From the NCBI GenBank assembly GCA_964588305.1, contig CAZPOP010000002.1, positions 124,001-188,000 of the forward strand: 64,000 bases of DNA. The letters are read 5' to 3'. Of this stretch, positions 33,884 to 42,204 are shown in pieces. The stretch comes from SM1-73 sp964588305 (GTDB lineage Bacteria; Zixibacteria; MSB-5A5; SM1-73). Both the position numbers and the translations under genes were made by a program. Numbering within the stretch: the first letter of the stretch is position 1; every line of letters begins with the position of its first letter. Below the pieces are notes generated by a model. The model saw only the letters and a program-made list of their open reading frames with translations, did not search any database and had not been told where the DNA came from.

Positions 33884-36803
33884 TTCCGGTGGTCCACACC
33901 ACCGCCTTATACGAACCGAAGACCGAGTCGGAAGGCAGACCCAACAAATCATACTCCCAAAGGTCAAAGGATATGCCCAGAGAGTTCAAAGCCGAGACGA
34001 AGTAAGCCTCATAGCTTTCCCCGTCATCGTCGTCCACCAAAAGAACCGGCTTCCTCCCGATCTTAACCTCAAAAGTATCCGACGCGGAATAGGGTCCTGC
34101 TCCACTTATCTGTAGAACAAAAGTGGCTACCTGACCTAAAGGACAATCAGCTGCGGCCTCAAACCGGTAAGGAACAACCGAAGCGCCCGTGCCTCCGGGA
34201 GAGATGTCCGGATAGGCGGAACTGGACGTGGTTATGATGATATGAGGATCATCACAGATCAGGTTGGCGGTAACTCCAACTGCTCCCTGGCTTCCATCAT
34301 TCCTCAGCACCACAGTCATGTCGCAGGTTTCTCCCGGATCAGGCTCACCATCCCCGTTGCCATTGATGTCGTTGACGACCCTGGACTGGTAAGCCAGAAC
34401 CGGCGCGTGTACCACAAGACTCAGATCCGACCGAGTCCCGCTTCCGTTGTCTGCGGTTACGTCCAGCTGAAAGACTACGACCTCGCCATCCGCTATCTCC
34501 GGAGAAACTTCAAAGCCAAAGTCATCCGGGCACGACACGGTCTGGTGTGCTCCTATGTCGCCGTAAACCTCATGGTCGTCGGTTATGGTGATCGATGGAT
34601 GGGTGGTACTCAAGGTGGCTTGCACGTTAAAGGCGGTGGAATCTCCTATGTTCTCAAGCACTACGGGAAGCTCGATGGTCTCTCCCAAATCAACGTCCCC
34701 GTCGCTGTTTCCCAGACTCTCGCCCAGGCTGTCATCATCCACAGACCACTCCTCAAGGACGACAAAGGCACCCGGGACCACCATGATGATCTCCTCAAAG
34801 GGCAGGACATTGTGACCGGTTATGGTGAGTTCTACGTCGCCGGGGGTCAAAGGTGAAGGATAGAGGGTCACTTGGCCGTTCTCATCCGTATATCCGGTTT
34901 CAAAGATCTCATCCCCTTTTCTCAGACACACCAAAGCACCAAAAAATGGTCCACCCGAAGTTTCCACCGTTATGGTGACCTCGGACGGCGCCAGAGAAAT
35001 GGTGGCGGGGTAATCCACCAGTAGCTCCTCTGCAATATAGGTCCAGATGTCCACGGATGGATCGCCATTTACATTGTACATGTCGAAATACGTTCTCACG
35101 TCGGCGGTGTTCCCCCAGAACTGGTAAAGATACCATAAGGCCCTATCGGTCATGGAGACAACCGAATAGCAGGTCTCCTCGAAAGCAGCCCTAAACATTC
35201 TCCTTTCCAGAGAGTCATCCTGCACCCAGTAGCTGGAGGCGGAAGCACCCCAGAAGGCTATCCCGCCCTTGTCGGCCTCCTTAACAAAGGTCTCCCCAAA
35301 ACACTCGCTCTGATCGAAAGGATTAGTGGAACAAGCATGAGAAAGAACTAAAGGATATTCGTTTTCATTGCTCAGATCTTCCACATCATTTTGGTCAAAG
35401 GGCACACAGCCCCAGCCCCCGCTGTATCCATGTCCCGAGTAACAGAGAACCGCAGTTCCCCCATTTACACAATCAGAAATATCCTGGGTGTTGCCCCCCA
35501 AACGTTCCCAGATGCTGTCGCATATCACGCCATTCGGAGCCAGAAAGTTGTTGATCACAAACCTGTGCGTCTTTTCCGCAGTAAGACTGGCGTCGGACGA
35601 CGCGATGAAACATTCGTGTCTCATCCATTCCAGGTCAGGCGATGTGGGATTTTCATAGTAGAGCAGTTTGTCTACCATAGTGGCGGCTTCGCCTGTGTTC
35701 CGAACCGGGAACCTGGCCCGGCCAATGTCGGCAAAAATGTCTCCGTCCATCTGAACATAATACAGATCGGTAGCGCTGTAACTTGAGGTCCCGGAATAGG
35801 TGGGAATCCAACCCACGTCCCCAAAAAGAAGGACATAGGTGGGAGGAATGGGCCAGTTGTAATAGGCAGACTCGATGGAATCCTTTATGGCAGACGTAGT
35901 CGATCCTATCTGCGGTACCTGAAGCACGGTGACGTGAAATCCTTTCTTGGTCTTCCAGTCCACCAGCGGAGCCAGGTTGCCATAAAAATCCTGATGCACG
36001 ATTATCAGGTAGCCGATGGGCAAAGGAGGCATTCCTTTGAGCAAATCCGCATAGCTGGAGTAGTTGATGAATAAATCCTTGCAAATCTCCTCATATGGCC
36101 GCGAGGCGTAGCGGGAAAGCATGGCTTCGGTGGTCCTCATGTCAGAGCCACTTAGATTCACCCTGATCTTTATGTCAGAGTACAGCCTCAACCCCCCGCT
36201 CAGGGGATTGTAACTTACCGGACGAACCTCAACCGTTACGAATCTATGCCCACGGATGGCGGCAATCTCTGTTTTCTGTGCGATTTGAGCAGGAAAGAAT
36301 TGATCGTTTCGATAAAAACCCTCATGGATCACAAACTCAGCTTTCTCCCAAGCGCCTTCGATCTTCAGGATAGGGGGTTGAACCGGCATTATCCGATTGG
36401 TGATCCCCAACTCCTCCAGACTGGTTTCGGAAACCTCCGAAGCTATCACCTCCACGTCCACCTCAGCACCATAAGGAATCTGAACCATCTTCCTGATTAC
36501 GGGAAGCCTGGGTTGGCCAGCCACGTTGGTGATCCCGCATTCGGGAATCGACAACTGGTTGAAGACTCCTCCTTTTGTCTGCAACTCCTCTGACCACATG
36601 CCGAAGACTTTGACCTCAAACTCAACCCGATTCTGATCAGATTGGGTGAGGTTGATCTGTGGTATCTTCTCGTCTCCCAGGGTGAACTGAATCCATCTGG
36701 GAGAAGAATCAGCTCCCAAAACTGTGGGGCCGAGCACAAACAAAAATGCCAATACGGCCAAAACAAAAGCAGTCCCTAACCGATTTAAGCCTTTAACTAT
36801 CAT
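33132..36803 (-). CDS. Gingipain-type C25 peptidase with CARDB and dockerin modules, paralogue
   Basis: A 1223-residue exported protease, paralogue of the gene just downstream. The signal peptide ends near VLGAD; the propeptide-like region runs to about 250. The C25 catalytic pair is CYSGHG (His458) and LSHACST (Cys491), with the D-W-K-T-K-K-G-F segment before it. The N-terminal peptidase half is only weakly similar to the 29.0-kb paralogue, while the CARDB, LLVDDDDG and dockerin modules are nearly the same and the last 250 residues identical. AGGAGG lies nine bases before the ATG. Substrate preference cannot be inferred. Own promoter and terminator. Confidence 0.87.
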   Translation of the reverse strand: MIVKGLNRLGTAFVLAVLAFLFVLGPTVLGADSSPRWIQFTLGDEKIPQINLTQSDQNRVEFEVKVFGMWSEELQTKGGVFNQLSIPECGITNVAGQPRLPVIRKMVQIPYGAEVDVEVIASEVSETSLEELGITNRIMPVQPPILKIEGAWEKAEFVIHEGFYRNDQFFPAQIAQKTEIAAIRGHRFVTVEVRPVSYNPLSGGLRLYSDIKIRVNLSGSDMRTTEAMLSRYASRPYEEICKDLFINYSSYADLLKGMPPLPIGYLIIVHQDFYGNLAPLVDWKTKKGFHVTVLQVPQIGSTTSAIKDSIESAYYNWPIPPTYVLLFGDVGWIPTYSGTSSYSATDLYYVQMDGDIFADIGRARFPVRNTGEAATMVDKLLYYENPTSPDLEWMRHECFIASSDASLTAEKTHRFVINNFLAPNGVICDSIWERLGGNTQDISDCVNGGTAVLCYSGHGYSGGWGCVPFDQNDVEDLSNENEYPLVLSHACSTNPFDQSECFGETFVKEADKGGIAFWGASASSYWVQDDSLERRMFRAAFEETCYSVVSMTDRALWYLYQFWGNTADVRTYFDMYNVNGDPSVDIWTYIAEELLVDYPATISLAPSEVTITVETSGGPFFGALVCLRKGDEIFETGYTDENGQVTLYPSPLTPGDVELTITGHNVLPFEEIIMVVPGAFVVLEEWSVDDDSLGESLGNSDGDVDLGETIELPVVLENIGDSTAFNVQATLSTTHPSITITDDHEVYGDIGAHQTVSCPDDFGFEVSPEIADGEVVVFQLDVTADNGSGTRSDLSLVVHAPVLAYQSRVVNDINGNGDGEPDPGETCDMTVVLRNDGSQGAVGVTANLICDDPHIIITTSSSAYPDISPGGTGASVVPYRFEAAADCPLGQVATFVLQISGAGPYSASDTFEVKIGRKPVLLVDDDDGESYEAYFVSALNSLGISFDLWEYDLLGLPSDSVFGSYKAVVWTTGNDYGSVGNPSTLTPEDQAGLQTYLDNNGRLFLSSQDLLYDNDPNTFITDYLHVAGHTDDPGINSVEGVSGDAVSDGISISLSYPFTGLADYVVPHPDAAGIFYRTGKSSPVSREGLSAVPSFPVGGPDVTNYCALRYPATGTADYQVVFFGFPFEAVPQSGDDPNNANSVMGRIMAWFGINKPAASRGDANGDGEIDIADVMYLANYLFIGGTAPDPMWAGDANCDGEVDVADVMYLINYLFIGGSAPGC

Positions 36804-36954
36804 GGCATTAAACCTCCTTTACTTATAGGTGCGATTTAACTGAAACGAGAAAACGGGTTTTCGGAAGCACTCCAAAAAGATAAAGCCAACGTTGCATTTG
36901 AAAATCTCTGTGAATCAGACAGACCTTTCCTTCCTTTCCAAGCAGTCTAATGTC

Positions 36955-36982
36955 AAGATAATACAAAACTTACCATTGTCAA
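36955..36982 (-). promoter_or_regulatory. Promoter of the 33.1-kb C25 peptidase gene
   Basis: On the minus strand, exact TTGACA (36977-36982), a 16-bp spacer and TATCTT (36955-36960). The leader is about 145 nt. Confidence 0.65.
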
Positions 36983-37096
36983 CCCTTTTAACCGGCCCCT
37001 CCAAGAAAAACTCGCCCCGGGGAGAACACAAGACATCGGCCTTTGAAGGGAGTAATTCCACTATCAATGGATTATCGGAAGAATAGGGGAGTCGTT

Positions 37097-38476
37097 TTAG
37101 AATTCAAAGAGCAATCTCAAAGCAGGGATGGCAAAGTCAATAGCAAAGGCAAAGGAGACTATATACATCAACCAATGGACCTCTTTTCCCTTGCCGGTCA
37201 GGAGCTTGATCAAGGTGAAGGTTATGAAGCCGAAACCGATGCCATTGGAGATGGAATAGGTTAAGGGCATCACGATCATGATAAGAAACGCGGGAAAGGC
37301 CTCGTCGAATTTGGCAAAGGGAAGGTCCTTGACGATGGAGAGCATCAGAAAGCCCACGATGATCAGGGCGGGAGCGGTCGCTTCTTTGGGAACGATCCCG
37401 GCGACAGGTGATAAGAATATGGCAAGCAGAAATAAGATTCCTACGACCACCGTTGTCAGACCGGATCTTCCGCCGGCAGATATTCCCGCAGCGCTTTCGA
37501 TGTAGGTGGTCACAGAACTGGCAGAGGAGGCGCCTCCTGCCACCGCAGAAATCGAATCGACGAGAAGAACCCGATTGATCCGGGGCAATCTTCCCTGCTG
37601 ATCCAGAAACTTAGCCTCACTTCCCAGACCGATCACCGTCCCCAGGGTGTCGAAGAAGTCAGACAACATCACGGAGAATACCAAAACCAAAGCCGTCAAC
37701 ACGCCCAACTTGGAGATGGCGCCGAAATCAAACCTCCCCACGGTGGAAAAGTCAGGCATGGAAAAAAGAGAGGGGGGGAGTTTGGCTATGTTGGGATCAG
37801 GGAAAGCCTGAAAACCGGAGGCGTAATTTACGAAGATCGCCAGAACGGTGGAGGTGAGAATTCCGATCAACAAAGCTCCTTTCACCCTCGCCTTCAGCAA
37901 TATGGCGGTCAACAAAAGTCCGAAAACAGCGACCACCACCTGAAGATTGTCGAATGCTCCCAGGGTGACTAAGGTGGTTTGGCTTTCCTGCACGAAACCA
38001 GCCTGAATTAGTCCGATGAAGGCTATGAACAACCCGATCCCCACGGAGATTGCCTGCTTCAGAGACAGGGGTATGGAGTTCATCACCGCCTCTCTGAAGC
38101 CGGTGAGGACTAAGATGGTGATTATTATCCCTTCCATCACAATCACGCCCATGGCTGACGGCCAGGAGAGCCCCATGCCTAAGACCATCTGATAGGAGAC
38201 GATGGCATTCAGCCCCATTCCCGGAGCCAGGGCAAAGGGATAGTTGGTCCACATTCCCATGATGATACACATCACTGCCGCAGACAGGCAGGTGGCGGTC
38301 ATGGAGGCGGAAAATGGCAGGGCCAGATCTTTCAAGCTGGGATCGCCGAAGAAACTCAAGAAAAGGGGATTGACGAAGATTATGTAGGACATGGTGAGAA
38401 AAGTGGTCACCCCCGCCAAAACCTCAGTTCTCACGTTGGTCTTTAATTCGTCCAATTTAAAGTAATCTTTTAACAT
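37097..38476 (-). CDS. NCS2/AzgA-type purine (guanine/hypoxanthine) permease
   Basis: A 459-residue inner-membrane transporter of the AzgA/PbuG branch of the nucleobase-cation symporter-2 family. Diagnostic segments: an N-terminal FKLDELKTNVRTEVLAGVTTFLTMSYIIFVNP, APGMGLNA in TM3, GIGLFIAFIGLIQ, the conserved DFFDTLGTVIGLG, and the GGRSGLTTV stretch in the later helices. It is predicted to import purine bases with protons, but the exact base is unknown. It is the last gene of a minus-strand cluster (48.3 to 37.1 kb), separated from the methyltransferase gene by 188 bp holding a hairpin. No clear ribosome site is visible. Confidence 0.9.
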   Translation of the reverse strand: MLKDYFKLDELKTNVRTEVLAGVTTFLTMSYIIFVNPLFLSFFGDPSLKDLALPFSASMTATCLSAAVMCIIMGMWTNYPFALAPGMGLNAIVSYQMVLGMGLSWPSAMGVIVMEGIIITILVLTGFREAVMNSIPLSLKQAISVGIGLFIAFIGLIQAGFVQESQTTLVTLGAFDNLQVVVAVFGLLLTAILLKARVKGALLIGILTSTVLAIFVNYASGFQAFPDPNIAKLPPSLFSMPDFSTVGRFDFGAISKLGVLTALVLVFSVMLSDFFDTLGTVIGLGSEAKFLDQQGRLPRINRVLLVDSISAVAGGASSASSVTTYIESAAGISAGGRSGLTTVVVGILFLLAIFLSPVAGIVPKEATAPALIIVGFLMLSIVKDLPFAKFDEAFPAFLIMIVMPLTYSISNGIGFGFITFTLIKLLTGKGKEVHWLMYIVSFAFAIDFAIPALRLLFEF

Positions 38477-38553
38477 ATACTTTTTTTACTGGCTTCTTGG
38501 CTAGGACAGAAACTCCTGCTTCAGGCCCCCGTTTTTCTCCAGCCATTCATTAC

Positions 38554-38574
38554 CGTTGGCGAACAGAGCCAACG
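38554..38574. repeat. Perfect hairpin upstream of the purine permease
   Basis: CGTTGGC (38554-38560), seven-base loop, GCCAACG (38568-38574). It lies 78 bp upstream of the permease ATG in a leader with further small stems on the minus strand (CCTG-AAG-CAGG near 38515). I tested it by eye against known purine and preQ1 riboswitch patterns without a match. Confidence 0.5.
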
Positions 38575-38664
38575 ACAAGCAAAAACGTCTCTTTTATCGA
38601 CCCTATTTTATCCTATCTCCTTCCAAGAGTCAAGACTTTTTTGAGCTTATGGAAGAAGCAGGCC

Positions 38665-39606
38665 TCAAACGCTCTTTGCCTTTCTTCCCTTGATTATGTA
38701 GAAGTCAGTGGAACCGCAGGCGAAATACTTGCCGTCATCAATTTGCTGCCTCAAAATGGACATGACTCTGTCATTTATTTCTCGATAGTGCTCAAACTCT
38801 TTGGGATCCCCACCTCCGGCCAGAAATTCCTTTTTCCCCCGGTCCATAAAAATTTCGCGCCGCTTTTCGTCTAACAATTCTTTCTTTACAGACTCCAGCG
38901 AGTGCTTCTGGAGAGGATCCGGGTAAGGCGGCTCAACGTAAAAGACCCGATCATTTAACCTGACACCGATATCCGTAAGACCCAGTTCCTTCATCATCCT
39001 GGGAACCCTGGTGCCGATGCTGTTGTCTCCCTGACCCAGCTTAATACGGCCTTTGTTGCTGATTATGACTATCTTTGCCAGTAACAGCTGCTCCTCAATA
39101 TCCAGCTCCGGCAGAGACCAGTGGCGCTTTGCCAACATGGGTGAGAGGTTATCGGGTTCATTGCACATAATAAGCCCTCCCGGTTTGGCCACACGCGCCA
39201 TCTCGGCTAAAGCGAGTTCTGGCTTTTCCAGATGCATCAACAAAGCCTGGCACATGACCAGATCGGCGAAACTGTCGGGAAACGGCAATTTGTATACGTC
39301 GCCTTCGGTGAAACAGGCTTCCCCACCAACGGCCCACTCTTTAGCGACCTTTGCCGCATCCCGGAGCAGTTCGGGTGACACGTCGACGCCTAAGTACTGT
39401 CCACCTTTGCCGAAATAGGGCCAGTAGGTATAGCCTAAATAACCCAACCCACAGCCTACATCGACCGCGGTCATGCCGGGCTTCAGTCCCAACCACGCGG
39501 CAAACTTATCCAACGTATCGTCGAACCACGCATATTTGCGCTGGTAGACTAACATTTCTTTCCAGCACTCCTCCGACCAATCTATTCTCTTCTTATTCTG
39601 GTTCAT
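38665..39606 (-). CDS. SAM-dependent methyltransferase (tandem paralogue 1)
   Basis: A 313-residue class I methyltransferase. The N-terminus is a WSEECWKEMLVYQRKYAW helix; motif I is AVDVGCGLGYLGYTYWP, followed by LGVDVSPELL (motif II), DVYKLPFPDSFADLVMC and LALAEMARVAKPGGLIMC (motif III region). Residues 185-313 form an extra C-terminal helical domain not found in minimal enzymes. The ATG at 39606 has a GGAG site; an upstream in-frame start at 39690 would overlap the paralogue. Its closest relative in the window is the adjacent gene (39642-40568), from which it clearly arose by tandem duplication. The substrate is unknown. Confidence 0.8.
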   Translation of the reverse strand: MNQNKKRIDWSEECWKEMLVYQRKYAWFDDTLDKFAAWLGLKPGMTAVDVGCGLGYLGYTYWPYFGKGGQYLGVDVSPELLRDAAKVAKEWAVGGEACFTEGDVYKLPFPDSFADLVMCQALLMHLEKPELALAEMARVAKPGGLIMCNEPDNLSPMLAKRHWSLPELDIEEQLLLAKIVIISNKGRIKLGQGDNSIGTRVPRMMKELGLTDIGVRLNDRVFYVEPPYPDPLQKHSLESVKKELLDEKRREIFMDRGKKEFLAGGGDPKEFEHYREINDRVMSILRQQIDDGKYFACGSTDFYIIKGRKAKSV

Positions 39607-39641
39607 ACCCACTCCGGATTTTGGAATTGAAAAGCATCTGA

Positions 39642-40568
39642 TTATTTTGGTTTTCTCGCCTTTATTACATATAAATCGCCGGAGCCGCATTCGAAATACT
39701 CGCCGTCCTCAATTTGCCGCCGAATAATGGATCTGATTCTATCGTGTATTTCTCTATAGCGCTCATACTCTCCGAGCTTGCCCCCTCCCGCCAGAAACTC
39801 CTTTTTTTCCCTATCCATAAACACTTCATACTTTTTCTCATCTAACCATCGCTTTTTCACCCACTCCAGATGATACTGCTGGAGGGGACCCTCATAGGGT
39901 GGCTCCACCCAATAGGCGCGATCATTTATCCGAACGCCGATATCGGTTAAGCCTAACTCTTTCATCATCCTGGGAATCTTTCGGCCAAGGCTGTTGTCGC
40001 CCTGACCCCGCTTGATACGCCCTTTGTTACAAATCATGGCGATCTTTGCGAACAACAGTTGCTCCTCTATATCAAGTTCCGGTATCGAGGGGTAGCGCAG
40101 AGTCAATATTGTGGACAGATTGTCTGGTTCCTTGCACACAATAAGCCCACCTGGCTTGGCCACGCGTACCATCTCGGCTAAGGCCAGTTGAGGTTTCTCC
40201 AGGTGAATCAACAGGATGTGACACATAACCAGATCGGCGAAATCGTCGGGAAAGGGCAGTCTGCACGCGTCGCCTGCGACGAAGTGGGCTTCTCCGTTCA
40301 CGGCCCACTCGGTGGCCGCCTTTGTTGCATCCTGGAGCAGCTTCGATGATATGTCGACGCCGAGGTAACTTCCGCCCTCCCCGAAATAGGGCCAATACGT
40401 ATAACCTAAGTAGCCCAACCCACAGCCTACATCGACCGCGGTCATTGGAGGCTTCAAGCCCAGCCAGACGGCTAACTTGTCTAGCGTATCCTCAAGCCAA
40501 AGGAATTTACGTTGGTATACCAACATTTCTTTCCAGCACTTCTCCGACCAATCAATCATCTTCTTCAT
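39642..40568 (-). CDS. SAM-dependent methyltransferase (tandem paralogue 2)
   Basis: A 308-residue class I methyltransferase, the same architecture as its downstream neighbour 35 bp away: WSEKCWKEMLVYQRKF, AVDVGCGLGYLGYTYWP (motif I), LGVDISSKLLQDA, DACRLPFPDDFADLVMC, LALAEMVRVAKPGGLIVC, and the same helical C-terminus ending in IKARKPK. The ATG at 40568 is preferred; a TTG at 40577 also fits. The N-terminal halves and motif regions are nearly the same, the C-terminal halves more diverged. Two copies kept side by side suggest related but different substrates, or dimer partners. Confidence 0.8.
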   Translation of the reverse strand: MKKMIDWSEKCWKEMLVYQRKFLWLEDTLDKLAVWLGLKPPMTAVDVGCGLGYLGYTYWPYFGEGGSYLGVDISSKLLQDATKAATEWAVNGEAHFVAGDACRLPFPDDFADLVMCHILLIHLEKPQLALAEMVRVAKPGGLIVCKEPDNLSTILTLRYPSIPELDIEEQLLFAKIAMICNKGRIKRGQGDNSLGRKIPRMMKELGLTDIGVRINDRAYWVEPPYEGPLQQYHLEWVKKRWLDEKKYEVFMDREKKEFLAGGGKLGEYERYREIHDRIRSIIRRQIEDGEYFECGSGDLYVIKARKPK

Positions 40569-40713
40569 ATCGCGCAAGTGAGGTTATCGGCTATCGGTGT
40601 CTACTAACCATCCGCACGCAATCCTCCGGGCTGTGCTCAGATGAAAACACACTCCTGGGTGCCAAAACTTTCTCGTGCAGGAGATCACCTCAGGAGAATA
40701 TCTCAAGCATGCT

Positions 40714-41118
40714 TCACCGTTTCAGAGTGCGAATAGATAAGATATGTACTGTTACGCCGATGGCAACCAGAATCAAGATTATCTTCACCAGAACAAGGTG
40801 AACCACCAAAAGAGCCGACACCATTATTGCGATCCATAGCAGTAACACCGAACTAACCTTGACTGCCAACGGAACCTGCTTTTTCTCTCGATAGTCTCTG
40901 ATGTAATTCCCAAACCATCTGTTATTCAGAAGCCAGTCGTAAAATCTCTTTGAGCCTCTGGCATAGCATGCAGCGGCAAGAAGAAGAAAAGGGGTTGTAG
41001 GCAAGACGGGCAAGAAGATTCCGAGTACTCCCAGCCCCAGAGACAACGTGCCAGCGATAATCAACAATCCCCTAACCAGTGCATTCGGGGAGTTCTTGGG
41101 GGGGAGTTTGTCTTCCAT
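40714..41118 (-). CDS. DUF454 (YbaN-type) inner-membrane protein
   Basis: A 134-residue membrane protein. The conserved motif GVLGIFLPVLPTTPFLLLAAACYARGSKRFY, followed by the LLNNRWFGNYIRDYREKKQVP loop, is the DUF454/YbaN signature. Three or four transmembrane helices follow. I chose the ATG at 41118 because AAGGGG lies about 8 bases upstream and the family starts with such a short cytoplasmic segment; a longer reading (to 41274) adds a non-conserved extension. The function is unknown; it sits in the methyltransferase/glycyl-radical cluster. Confidence 0.82.
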   Translation of the reverse strand: MEDKLPPKNSPNALVRGLLIIAGTLSLGLGVLGIFLPVLPTTPFLLLAAACYARGSKRFYDWLLNNRWFGNYIRDYREKKQVPLAVKVSSVLLLWIAIMVSALLVVHLVLVKIILILVAIGVTVHILSIRTLKR

Positions 41119-41304
41119 GCATTTCCCCTTGCCATTTCTTTCTAAGATAACTCCGGTGTTGGACTTAATGCCTTGCTTCATGGTTGTGCAGGTCGGGACG
41201 GCTTTCCTTCTCTGGCTCAATTCGCAGTCGCGCGGACTCTTTTGGCTGCGGTTTTCGGACATCTCCTCTATCACGAATTATGCTGCTCTTACAGGATTTT
41301 GATT

Positions 41305-42060
41305 CTATTTGTAGTAACCCGCCAGTTCGACTTTCTCACGGAAACCCATCTTCTTGTAGATATCGCATGAGGCAAACGTTTTGGGGGCCACTATGATAAT
41401 GTTCTCAGCGTCTCTTTTTTCTGCAGCATCTATCAGCGCTGCCATAAGAGTGGAAGCAACATGCTGCTTTCTGTATTCGGGCATGGTATATACTTCATCG
41501 ATCTGGCAGGTCCTCCGGGAAGTAAACAGAGCCATCATGCCGGCAGGCTGGGCATCAAATTTGGCAACATACATCTCCACCCTGGGATCCGAGAATCTCC
41601 TTCGGCTGCGCTCCACAAGCCTGGGGATTTCGGAGGGGACAAGATCAGGGTCGTGACTGTATAGCGCGCTTTGTACCTGTTCCCAGTCTTTGGGCGGTTG
41701 GGAGCCGCCTTCGATTTTCACGCGTGGGTTGGTGGTCAGCGAAATCGTCGGACCCAAGACCATTCCAATCTCCAGATTGAATTTGAAACCCCCAGAAAGC
41801 AGGAATGCCTCAAGTTGTTCGTTTCTGTAAGAAGGATGAATTGCCCAATACCTCAAATCCTCCAATTTAGCCTTCTTTTTCTCAACGAAGGACTCGACTT
41901 CCTGCATAAGACAAGATGGGTGCACGTCACCCGGCAGTCGAATCCGCCGTACATTTCCATCTGCTAAGGCGATACAACAATATTTCAAATCCTCTAGTGG
42001 CTCCAGCAGAGAATACCATTCATCCTGGCATCTTAGAATTTCGGTTGAGATTTTATGCAT
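41305..42060 (-). CDS. GNAT-family N-acetyltransferase
   Basis: A 251-residue protein of the GCN5-related acetyltransferase superfamily. The C-terminal part carries the fold: motif B-like QIDEVYTMPEYRKQHVASTLMAALIDAAEKRDAENIIIVAP, where the acetyl-CoA loop V-x-x-x-x-R-x-x-x-x-A-S is R-K-Q-H-V-A-S, and the terminal FASCDIYKKMGFREKVELAGYYK, ending in the usual Tyr-rich segment. The N-terminal 130 residues look like a second, degenerate GNAT half, so it may be a tandem-GNAT protein. The acceptor is unknown. Gaps to its neighbours are 144 and 186 bp. Confidence 0.78.
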   Translation of the reverse strand: MHKISTEILRCQDEWYSLLEPLEDLKYCCIALADGNVRRIRLPGDVHPSCLMQEVESFVEKKKAKLEDLRYWAIHPSYRNEQLEAFLLSGGFKFNLEIGMVLGPTISLTTNPRVKIEGGSQPPKDWEQVQSALYSHDPDLVPSEIPRLVERSRRRFSDPRVEMYVAKFDAQPAGMMALFTSRRTCQIDEVYTMPEYRKQHVASTLMAALIDAAEKRDAENIIIVAPKTFASCDIYKKMGFREKVELAGYYK

Positions 42061-42204
42061 CTAAAATAACCTTCGCCCCTGCAGGCAATTTCGTCTCGCT
42101 GGTCCATTAACGAAAAGTCAATGATTGGCCAGAGTCTTAACGGACACCGAAGAAGCTTCATCTTCGCCAGAATGATGCTTTTATGTGTGCACCAGGTCCA
42201 AGGA

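Noticed and set aside
38477..38664. Known purine or preQ1 riboswitch upstream of the permease
   Set aside because: Stems and loops do not match the family patterns that I know; kept only as a structured leader.
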